From an uncultured Aquincola sp. (lineage in GTDB: Bacteria; Pseudomonadota; Gammaproteobacteria; Burkholderiales; Burkholderiaceae), in the NCBI GenBank assembly GCA_937883885.1, contig CAKZXL010000010.1, forward strand, positions 1 through 5,154: DNA of 5,154 nucleotides, given 5' to 3'. Shown piece by piece: positions 1-4,850 of this stretch (position 1 is the stretch's first letter; the number at the start of each line of letters is the position of its first letter). Position numbers and translations under genes: made by a program. Below the pieces are notes generated by a model. It was not told the origin of the DNA and searched no databases. It worked only from the letters and a program-made list of their open reading frames with translations.

Positions 1-695
1 CTGCGCGCGCGCCCAGCCGCTTTCCGAACGAAAGCGCCGAGTACCGCCGCGCCCGCACCGCGCTGCTGGCCGAAGAGATCGAGCTGCGCCGCCACCTCGA
101 GCGTGTGGCCGTGCTGCGCCGCCAGCTGCCGGCCGGCGGCCCGGTGCCGGAAGACTATGTGTTCGAGGGCGAGCATGGCCTGGTGCGGCTGTCGCAGCTG
201 TTCGGCCGCCACGACACGCTGATCACCTACCACTGGATGTTCGGCCCGCAGCGCGAGCAGCCGTGCCCCATGTGCACCTCGCTGCTCAGCGCGCTGGACG
301 GCGAGGCGCCCGACCTGATGCAGCGCGTCGGCCTGGCCGTGATCGCCCGCTCGCCGGTGGCGCGCATGTCTGACTTCGCGCGCCAGCGCGGCTGGCGCTA
401 CCTGCCGCTGGTCTCGGCGGGCGGCAACCGCTTCAGCCAGCACTATGCGCACGAGGCGCCCGAGGGCGGCGACAACGCGGCGATCAACGTCTTCGTGCGT
501 GACGCGGCCGGTGCCGTCCGCCACTTCTGCGCCGCGGAGATGGGGTTCGAGACCGCCGACCCCGGGCAGGACCCGCGCGACGCGCCCGACCTGATGCCGC
601 TGTGGAACCTGCTGGACCTGACGCCCGCCGGCCGCGGCACCGACTGGTACCCGCAGCTGAGCTACGCGCAGCCCGGCGGTTGCTGCGGCGGCTGA
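1..695 (+). CDS. DUF899-family thioredoxin-like protein (5' partial)
   Basis: The reading frame is open from the first full codon at base 3 to the TGA at 693-695, giving 230 visible residues. The opening residues read RFPNESAEYRRARTALLAEE, which is the usual N-terminus of DUF899 proteins. The real start therefore lies a few codons before the window, and the GTG at 105 is only an internal valine. Other family signs are PEDYVFEG, the YHWMFGP strand, a redox-type CPMC motif at visible residues 88-91, the FNxF-like block around NRFSQHY, and a glycine/cysteine-rich tail ending GGCCGG. DUF899 proteins are predicted cytoplasmic thioredoxin-fold proteins. Their substrate is not established, so a redox or peroxiredoxin-like role is inference from the CxxC motif. 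The visible length is close to the family norm of roughly 230-260 residues. The permease gene follows 54 nt later on the same strand, with no evident functional link. Confidence 0.9.
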   Translation, partial: ARAPSRFPNESAEYRRARTALLAEEIELRRHLERVAVLRRQLPAGGPVPEDYVFEGEHGLVRLSQLFGRHDTLITYHWMFGPQREQPCPMCTSLLSALDGEAPDLMQRVGLAVIARSPVARMSDFARQRGWRYLPLVSAGGNRFSQHYAHEAPEGGDNAAINVFVRDAAGAVRHFCAAEMGFETADPGQDPRDAPDLMPLWNLLDLTPAGRGTDWYPQLSYAQPGGCCGG

Positions 696-733
696 GCGCG
701 CAAACCCCGCGCGCCGCGCCGGTGCTGCGGCCC

Positions 734-742
734 TGCTACCGT
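734..742 (+). promoter_or_regulatory. Candidate extended -10 promoter for a leaderless permease mRNA
   Basis: The sequence TGC-TACCGT fits an extended -10 element (TGnTAnnnT), with the hexamer at 737-742. Seven bases separate it from the A of the ATG at 750, which is about where transcription would begin, so the transcript could start at the start codon. No Shine-Dalgarno sequence is visible before the ATG, which agrees with a leaderless message. No good -35 hexamer is present at the expected distance. The call rests on pattern alone. Confidence 0.3.
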
Positions 743-749
743 GCGCGCC

Positions 750-3293
750 ATGACTGCAACCTCCTTTGCCCCTTCGGTCTGGCGCCTGGCCTGGCGCCAG
801 ACCGTGCGCGACTTCCGGGCCGGCGAGCTGCGGCTGCTGGTGGTGGCCGTGATGCTGGCGGTGGCCGCGCTCACCGCGGTCGGCTTCTTCGCCAACCGCC
901 TGAACACCGGGCTCGAACGTGATGCCGCCCAGCTGCTGGGCGGCGACGCGGTGGTGGCCAGCGACAAGCCCACGCCGGAAGCCCTGGTGGCCGACGCCCA
1001 GGCCCGCGGGCTGCGCATCACCCGCAGCGCGGTGTTTCCCAGCATGGGCCGTGCGCCCGACGACCGCGGCGGCGCCAGCCGCCTGGTGGCGGTGAAGGCG
1101 GTGGACGCCAGCTACCCGCTGCGCGGCCGGTTGCGCACCCAGACCACGGCCGGCGGGCCGGAAGAGGCCGCCACCGGTGGCCCCGCGCCCGGCACCGTGT
1201 GGGTGGACGCGGCGGTGCTCGAATCGCTGGGCCTGAAGCTGGGCGATGCGCTGCTGCTGGGCGATGCCTCGCTGCGCATCGACCGCATCATCACCATCGA
1301 GCCCGACCGCGGCGCCGGCTTCATCAGCTTCGCGCCGCGGGTGATGCTGGCCATGGCCGACCTGCCGGCCACCGGCCTCATCCAGCCGGCCAGCCGCGTG
1401 ACCTACCGGCTGGCGGTGGCCGCGCCGGGCAACAGCCTGGCCGAGGTGGGCCGCTACGTGAACGAGGTCAAGCAGCGCATCGAGCGCGACGCGCTGCGCG
1501 GCGTGGACGTGGAATCGCTGGAAAGCGGCAGCCCGCAGATGCGCCGCACGCTGGACCGCGGCGAGAAGTTCCTCAACCTGGTGGCGCTGCTGGCGGCGCT
1601 GCTGGCCGCGGTGGCGGTGGCCATCGCCGCACGCGACTTCGCCAACCGCCACCTCGATGACTGCGCGATGCTGCGGGTGCTGGGCCAGCCGCAGCGCTCC
1701 ATCGCGCTGTCGTACGGGCTGGAGTTCGGCCTGGTGGGCGTGGTGGCCAGCCTGCTGGGCGTGGCCATCGGCTTCGGCGTGCACCATGTGTTCATCTGGC
1801 TGCTGGCCGGCCTGGTGCAAACCGAGCTGCCGCCGCCCGGCGTGTGGCCGGCCTTCTTCGGTCTGGGCGTGGGGCTGACGCTGCTGCTGGGCTTCGGCCT
1901 GCCGCCGGTGCTGCAGCTGGCCCGGGTGCCGCCGCTGCGCGTCATCCGGCGCGACGTGGGCACGCTCAAGGCTTCTTCGCTGCTGGTGCTGGCCGCCGGC
2001 ACGCTGGGCTTTGCGGGGCTGCTGCTGGCGGTGTCCAGCGACCTCAAGCTGGGCCTGATCGCAGTGGGCGGCTTTGCGGCCGCGGTGCTGGTGTTCGCCG
2101 CGCTGTCGTGGGTGGCGGTGCAGGTGCTGCGCCGCGCGGTGCCCGAAACGCGCGCGCCGCGCTGGCTGGTGCTGGCCACGCGGCAGATCGCGGCGCGGCC
2201 GGCCTTTGCGGTGCTGCAGGTCTCGGCGCTGTCGGTGGGTCTGCTGGCGCTGGCGCTGCTGGTGCTGCTGCGCACCGACCTGATCGACAGCTGGCGTGCG
2301 GCCACGCCGCCCAATGCGCCCAACCGCTTCGTCATCAACCTGCAGCCCGACCAGTCCGACGCTTTCCAGGCCGCGCTCAAGCAGGCCGGCGTGCAGCGCT
2401 ACGACTGGTTTCCGATGATCCGCGGCCGGCTGGTGGCCATCAACGGCCAGCCGGTGAACCCGGAGCGCTACACCGAAGAGCGCGCCCGCCGCCTGGTGGA
2501 CCGCGAGTTCAACCTCAGCCATGACGCCCAGCTGCCCGAGCAGAACCAGGTGATCGCCGGCCGCTGGACGCCCGACGAACCCGATGCGGTGAGCGTGGAA
2601 AGCGGCCTGGCCGAGACGCTGGGCCTGAAGCTGGGCGACCGCATGCGCTTTGACATCGGCGGCACGCAGCGCGAAGGCCGCATCACCAGCCTGCGCAAGC
2701 TCGATTTCGCGTCGATGCGGGTCAACTTCTTTGTGATGTTTCCGCTGGCCAAGATGGACGACGTGGGCACCACCTACATCAGCGCCTTCCGTGCGCCGGA
2801 GACACCGGGCTTCGACAACCAGCTCTCGCGCGACTTTCCGAACATCACCAACGTGAACGTGGCGGCTTCGCTGGCCCAGGTGCAGGGCGTGCTGGACCAG
2901 GTGATCCGCGCGGTGGAGTTCCTCTTTGGCTTCACGTTGGCGGCGGGCCTGGTGGTGCTGTTCGCGGCCATCACCGCCACGCGGGAGGCACGCTCGCGCG
3001 AGTTCGCGATCATGCGGGCGATGGGCGCCGGCCGCACGCTGCTGGCGCGGGTGCAGCGCACCGAGCTGCTGGGCGTGGGTGCGCTGGCCGGCCTGCTGGC
3101 CTCCAGCGCGGCGATGGGCGTGGGCTGGGCACTGGCGCGCTACGCCTTCGAGTTCAGCTGGACGGCGCCCTGGTGGGTGCCGCTGGCCGGCACCGTGGCC
3201 GGTGCGCTGCTGGCGCTGGCGGCCGGCTGGTGGGGCCTGCGGGAGGTGTTGCGGCGGCCGGTCGTCGAGACACTGCGGCGCGCGCAAGCCTGA
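750..3293 (+). CDS. FtsX/MacB-type ABC transporter permease, YbbP-like
   Basis: This 847-residue inner-membrane protein has the duplicated architecture of YbbP-type permeases (E. coli YbbP is about 800 residues). A first membrane helix (about residues 28-49) is followed by an extracytoplasmic MacB-PCD-like domain (about 50-270). A first FtsX unit has helices near 273-295, 322-356 and 366-391. Two extra helices lie near 410-430 and 434-460, and another near 487-507. A second extracytoplasmic domain spans about 510-720, and a final FtsX unit has helices near 724-744, 773-800 and 808-834. Both units carry the typical cytoplasmic 'LRVLG' and 'REFAIMRAMGAG' coupling segments, which contact the partner ATPase in this family. 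I chose the ATG at 750 over the in-frame GTG at 741 because neither has a ribosome binding site and 750 fits the leaderless promoter. Such permeases work with a YbbA/LolD-like ATPase in envelope lipid or lipoprotein handling or export. No ATPase gene is visible here, and the substrate is unknown. Confidence 0.92.
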   Translation: MTATSFAPSVWRLAWRQTVRDFRAGELRLLVVAVMLAVAALTAVGFFANRLNTGLERDAAQLLGGDAVVASDKPTPEALVADAQARGLRITRSAVFPSMGRAPDDRGGASRLVAVKAVDASYPLRGRLRTQTTAGGPEEAATGGPAPGTVWVDAAVLESLGLKLGDALLLGDASLRIDRIITIEPDRGAGFISFAPRVMLAMADLPATGLIQPASRVTYRLAVAAPGNSLAEVGRYVNEVKQRIERDALRGVDVESLESGSPQMRRTLDRGEKFLNLVALLAALLAAVAVAIAARDFANRHLDDCAMLRVLGQPQRSIALSYGLEFGLVGVVASLLGVAIGFGVHHVFIWLLAGLVQTELPPPGVWPAFFGLGVGLTLLLGFGLPPVLQLARVPPLRVIRRDVGTLKASSLLVLAAGTLGFAGLLLAVSSDLKLGLIAVGGFAAAVLVFAALSWVAVQVLRRAVPETRAPRWLVLATRQIAARPAFAVLQVSALSVGLLALALLVLLRTDLIDSWRAATPPNAPNRFVINLQPDQSDAFQAALKQAGVQRYDWFPMIRGRLVAINGQPVNPERYTEERARRLVDREFNLSHDAQLPEQNQVIAGRWTPDEPDAVSVESGLAETLGLKLGDRMRFDIGGTQREGRITSLRKLDFASMRVNFFVMFPLAKMDDVGTTYISAFRAPETPGFDNQLSRDFPNITNVNVAASLAQVQGVLDQVIRAVEFLFGFTLAAGLVVLFAAITATREARSREFAIMRAMGAGRTLLARVQRTELLGVGALAGLLASSAAMGVGWALARYAFEFSWTAPWWVPLAGTVAGALLALAAGWWGLREVLRRPVVETLRRAQA

Positions 3294-3303
3294 TGGGGCA
3301 CCC

Positions 3304-3349
3304 GGCCGCCTTGGGGCGGCCCGGCGGCGCCAGCTGGGGCCGTCTTTTT
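3304..3349 (+). terminator. Rho-independent terminator after the permease gene
   Basis: The 5' arm at 3315-3322 (GGCGGCCC) pairs with the 3' arm at 3337-3344 (GGGCCGTC, one G-U pair) and is followed directly by five T at 3345-3349. The stem is 8 bp with a 14-nt loop that itself holds the palindrome GGCGCC. A second hairpin, 3304-3310 (GGCCGCC) with 3315-3321 (GGCGGCC) around a TTGG loop, uses the same bases and would compete with it. The location 11 nt after the permease stop supports transcript termination. Confidence 0.7.
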
Positions 3350-3413
3350 GCGCGGTTCATCGCCCGCAGCCGCACTTCGTCGCAATCCGGTGGTGGGGCC
3401 GGGGGGTGCTGCC

Positions 3414-3419
3414 TAGAGT
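3414..3419 (+). promoter_or_regulatory. Weak -10-like element before the 54-residue gene
   Basis: TAGAGT lies about 40 nt before the small gene's start codon and resembles a sigma-70 -10 hexamer. No convincing -35 hexamer is found at 16-18 nt spacing; that region is a G-rich stretch. The terminator upstream means the small gene needs its own promoter, and this is the best candidate I can see in the 165-nt gap at 3294-3458. Confidence 0.22.
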
Positions 3420-3448
3420 TCACTCCATCGCAACGCCCCTCACGCACC

Positions 3449-3452
3449 GGAG
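3449..3452 (+). promoter_or_regulatory. Shine-Dalgarno sequence of the 54-residue gene
   Basis: GGAG is followed by a 6-nt spacer (TCCACC) and the ATG at 3459. This is good spacing, and it is the main reason to accept the short frame downstream as a real gene. Confidence 0.65.
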
Positions 3453-3458
3453 TCCACC

Positions 3459-3623
3459 ATGAACCAGCAACGCCTCTTCAGCCAAGTCGCCGCCCTCGCC
3501 CTGTCGGCCGTGTTCACGCTCGGCATGCTGGCCGGTGTCAACGGCCTGGCGCACAGCGAGCATGCCGCCAACGATGCGCAGCTGCTGGTGCAGCAGCAGG
3601 CTGCTTCGGCGCCCCGCGGCTGA
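3459..3623 (+). CDS. Small hypothetical membrane or exported protein, 54 residues
   Basis: The frame runs from ATG 3459 to TGA 3621-3623. It starts MNQQRLFSQVAALALSAVF and ends QQQAASAPRG. An uncharged hydrophobic stretch of about 24 residues (roughly 8-31) follows a single arginine, so it could be a signal peptide or one membrane helix. The polar remainder is rich in alanine and glutamine and contains two histidines (residues 32 and 35). A Shine-Dalgarno GGAG sits 6 nt upstream. Short proteins of this form (basic N-terminus, one hydrophobic helix, short polar tail) seem common in Burkholderiales, but I cannot name a family or function. It lies after the permease terminator, so it is probably transcribed alone. 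It converges on the toxin gene 84 nt away. The good ribosome site and the signal-like composition argue against a chance frame. Confidence 0.62.
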   Translation: MNQQRLFSQVAALALSAVFTLGMLAGVNGLAHSEHAANDAQLLVQQQAASAPRG

Positions 3624-3661
3624 GCGGTTCAAGGCGCCAATCGGCGTTATCCAGCTGATGC

Positions 3662-3690
3662 ACTGGACCGCGCAAAGAGCCTCGTCCAGT
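3662..3690. repeat. Inverted repeat between two convergent genes
   Basis: ACTGGAC at 3662-3668 is the exact reverse complement of GTCCAGT at 3684-3690, with 15 nt between them. It lies in the 84-nt gap between the small gene (+) and the toxin gene (-), where a bidirectional transcription end would be expected. Neither side carries a T-run, so it is not a standard intrinsic terminator. A chance origin cannot be excluded. Confidence 0.3.
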
Positions 3691-3707
3691 CAACCTCGGC
3701 ACGAAAA

Positions 3708-4253
3708 TCAGCGGCGCCTTCCCAGTTTCCTTTGACGAATGACCAGGGTCGCGTCTGGACGGGCATGACGGATGGCCGCTCGCGCGTCTGAAGCAGACTT
3801 GATGAGCCCCAGGCGCTCCAAGTTCAGCAGGAAAGCCTCTGTGCTGATCAAAGTTCCCAGCGGAAGCGCGGCCGCATTGCGCAAGAACCATCCATCCTCG
3901 AACAGCACAACGGGATTGGCATTTGGATGTGTCACACGCAGCGCGATCAAATAACTCTGGATGGACAACTCGCCCAGATTTCTCGGCTGTTCATACGCCG
4001 GATTCGCAGTCCGCATCGCCATCAGGCTGACTCCTACCTGGGTCGGGATGATGTTGATGTTCGCCGCCGCTCTGTTGTAGTACTCGATGAGCCTCTGAGC
4101 CTCTACCGAACATCCAGGTAACAAGCCTTTGTCGAAGGTTTCTTCCTTGACCACATCGGTCACTGCAAGGGAGAAGTGGTCCAAAACCCTCAGCAAGTCG
4201 CCAGCCGCCAATGAAAACAGAGGCCCGGCATCAGCAACGAGCAGGTCCATCAT
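3708..4253 (-). CDS. PIN-like toxin (DUF3368/COG2405-like) of a toxin-antitoxin pair
   Basis: The 181-residue product is a predicted PIN-fold ribonuclease. It opens with MMDLLVADAGPLFSLA, where D8 in the 'DAGPL' signature is the first metal-binding aspartate. Other likely acidic site residues are E37/E38 (VVKEE), E95 (NLGELSI) and D120 (VVLFED). A 'LGTLISTEAFL...LGLI' segment (about 132-151) resembles the end of DUF3368-type PIN domains. The last 12 residues are very basic (ending RQRKLGRRR), which could help bind RNA. PIN toxins of this kind cleave RNA and are held inactive by the upstream-encoded antitoxin. The start chosen is ATG 4253, whose A is also the last base of the antitoxin TGA (TGATG); a second ATG follows at 4250 and a TTG precedes at 4256. 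No ribosome site is close, so translation is probably coupled to the antitoxin gene. The gene is longer than the usual PIN length of about 130-160 residues. The nuclease call rests on motifs only. Confidence 0.75.
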   Translation of the reverse strand: MMDLLVADAGPLFSLAAGDLLRVLDHFSLAVTDVVKEETFDKGLLPGCSVEAQRLIEYYNRAAANINIIPTQVGVSLMAMRTANPAYEQPRNLGELSIQSYLIALRVTHPNANPVVLFEDGWFLRNAAALPLGTLISTEAFLLNLERLGLIKSASDARAAIRHARPDATLVIRQRKLGRRR

Positions 4254-4660
4254 CAAAGGGACGTGCGCTTGCCGCGGGACGGCCCTTTCTCCTCCGAGTT
4301 CAATAAGGCAGGGCGCATCACGTTCTTCAACGCGCCAAAGCTGCGTTGAGCCATCTCATTGACATCAAACGGATCGAGTGCAGGCAGGGGCAAACCCTTC
4401 TCGCGCATGATCTCCATCAGAAAGCCTGCGTCTTGCAAGCCCAGTTCGCGCGCCGCATCTGCCATCGAGACCTTCCCAACAGCAAACTCGGTCAGGGTCT
4501 TGTCCATCGCGCTGCGGGCCAGAGCGGGCTTCTTCTGCCCAAGCCCGGCAAAAAATGCGGAGACGAGCTTGCTCAGTGATGTGCGGTTCTCAGATGCGTA
4601 AGCCTGAGCTTGCGCGAGCACACGTTCATCCAGCTCGAAATTGATCTTGGCTTTGCTCAT
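4253..4660 (-). CDS. Antitoxin: ribbon-helix-helix plus UPF0175-like segment
   Basis: The 135-residue product has two parts. Residues 4-40 (a KINFEL strand, then helices around DERVLAQAQAYA and SLSKLVSAFFAGL) match a DUF6364-like ribbon-helix-helix domain, a dimeric DNA-binding fold common in antitoxins. Residues 58-96 follow the UPF0175 pattern: GKVS at 62-65, AA at 69-70, G74, F80, and G89-L-P91. UPF0175 proteins are known partners of DUF3368 PIN toxins, which agrees with the gene that follows. The last 40 residues look poorly ordered (SEEKGPSRGKRTSL at the end) and may wrap the toxin; this is inference. The start is ATG 4658-4660, with GGAG 8 nt upstream. The stop codon overlaps the toxin start by one base. 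Expected roles are to neutralise the toxin and to repress its own promoter at the inverted repeat upstream. GC content is clearly lower than in the flanking genes. Confidence 0.78.
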   Translation of the reverse strand: MSKAKINFELDERVLAQAQAYASENRTSLSKLVSAFFAGLGQKKPALARSAMDKTLTEFAVGKVSMADAARELGLQDAGFLMEIMREKGLPLPALDPFDVNEMAQRSFGALKNVMRPALLNSEEKGPSRGKRTSL

Positions 4661-4668
4661 GCCCTAAG

Positions 4669-4672
4669 CTCC
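4669..4672 (-). promoter_or_regulatory. Shine-Dalgarno sequence of the antitoxin gene
   Basis: On the minus strand GGAG is followed by 8 nt and the ATG at 4660. It fixes the antitoxin start and contrasts with the toxin gene, which has no near ribosome site. That difference favours more antitoxin than toxin being made. Confidence 0.65.
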
Positions 4673-4698
4673 AAATCACCCCCAATTCTGGGTGTTTT
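4673..4698. promoter_or_regulatory. Probable autoregulatory operator (26-bp inverted repeat)
   Basis: The plus strand reads AAATCACCC, an 8-nt centre, then GGGTGTTTT. The arms match at 8 of 9 positions, with perfect CACCC/GGGTG inner halves at 4677-4681 and 4690-4694. The repeat encloses the -10 element of the antitoxin promoter, so a bound ribbon-helix-helix dimer would block RNA polymerase. This is the usual site for an antitoxin operator. Binding by this protein is inferred from position and symmetry. Confidence 0.55.
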
Positions 4699-4713
4699 CT
4701 TGGGACTTCGCAA
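4685..4713 (-). promoter_or_regulatory. Sigma-70-type promoter of the toxin-antitoxin operon
   Basis: On the minus strand a -35-like TTGCGA (4708-4713, four of six consensus bases) and a -10-like CAGAAT (4685-4690, four of six) are separated by exactly 17 bp. Transcription would begin near 4678, giving a leader of about 18 nt that contains the GGAG ribosome site. The inverted-repeat operator is centred on the -10 element. Confidence 0.5.
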
Positions 4714-4735
4714 GCTGCTTGAAGCGCCACATCCC

Positions 4736-4767
4736 GAAACAGGAAGACCCGGCGCTGGGCCGGGTCT
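4736..4767 (-). terminator. Terminator of the chemotaxis gene
   Basis: A perfect 9-bp stem pairs AGACCCGGC (4745-4753) with GCCGGGTCT (4759-4767) around a 5-nt loop. On the minus strand it lies about 63 nt after the chemotaxis gene's stop and is followed by TCCTGTTTC, an imperfect U-rich tail. It separates the chemotaxis transcript from the toxin-antitoxin operon promoter just downstream. The U-tract is weak, so efficiency is uncertain. Confidence 0.6.
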
Positions 4768-4830
4768 CATTCTGGAGGTTCTGGTGCATCAGCTACATGA
4801 TGCCGGCGCCATCGGGCCAGGCGGCTGACC

Positions 4831-4850
4831 TCAAGCTGCTTGCAGCTTGA
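4831..4850. repeat. 20-bp near-perfect palindrome across the chemotaxis gene's stop
   Basis: TCAAGCTGC, then TT, then GCAGCTTGA: both 9-bp arms match perfectly around the 2-nt centre. As RNA it could form an 8-bp stem with a 4-nt loop. It contains the TGA stop (4831-4833) and encodes the last residues, FKLQAA. The 11-mer CAAGCTGCTTG inside it (4832-4842) recurs at 4711-4721, next to the toxin-antitoxin promoter. Confidence 0.4.

Noticed and set aside
105..107. GTG as the start of the DUF899 gene
   Set aside because: The upstream frame is open to the window edge and encodes the conserved family N-terminus (RFPNESAEY), so the start is outside the window.
1454..2380. A 308-residue open frame on the minus strand inside the permease gene
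   Set aside because: It is antisense to a clear permease gene, has a serine/arginine/threonine-rich low-complexity product and no family features. This is a shadow frame caused by high GC content.
1844..2524. A 226-residue plus-strand frame inside the permease gene
   Set aside because: The product is a glycine/alanine/arginine-rich string, and the frame overlaps the permease coding sequence, whose membrane segments and motifs are clear. It is a frame-shadow.
3640..3700. Integron attC site near the toxin gene end
   Set aside because: The GTT... and ...AAC triplets are in the wrong order and do not fit the R'/R'' core sites, and no integrase is present.
4129..4601. Plus-strand frames opposite the toxin and antitoxin genes
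   Set aside because: They are antisense to two genes with recognisable motifs, overlapping stop/start and ribosome site. Their products resemble no family I know.
3650..4803. The 11-mer GTGCATCAGCT (4784-4794) with its reverse complement near 3654-3664, as possible terminal inverted repeats around the toxin-antitoxin pair
   Set aside because: Several 11-mer opposite-strand matches are expected by chance in a window of this size, the extended alignment is only partial, and there is no transposase or target duplication.
4786..4803. Hairpin GCATCA/TGATGC in the chemotaxis gene's 3' untranslated region
   Set aside because: The stem is only 6 bp with no T-run or known motif. The stronger 9-bp hairpin further along explains termination better.
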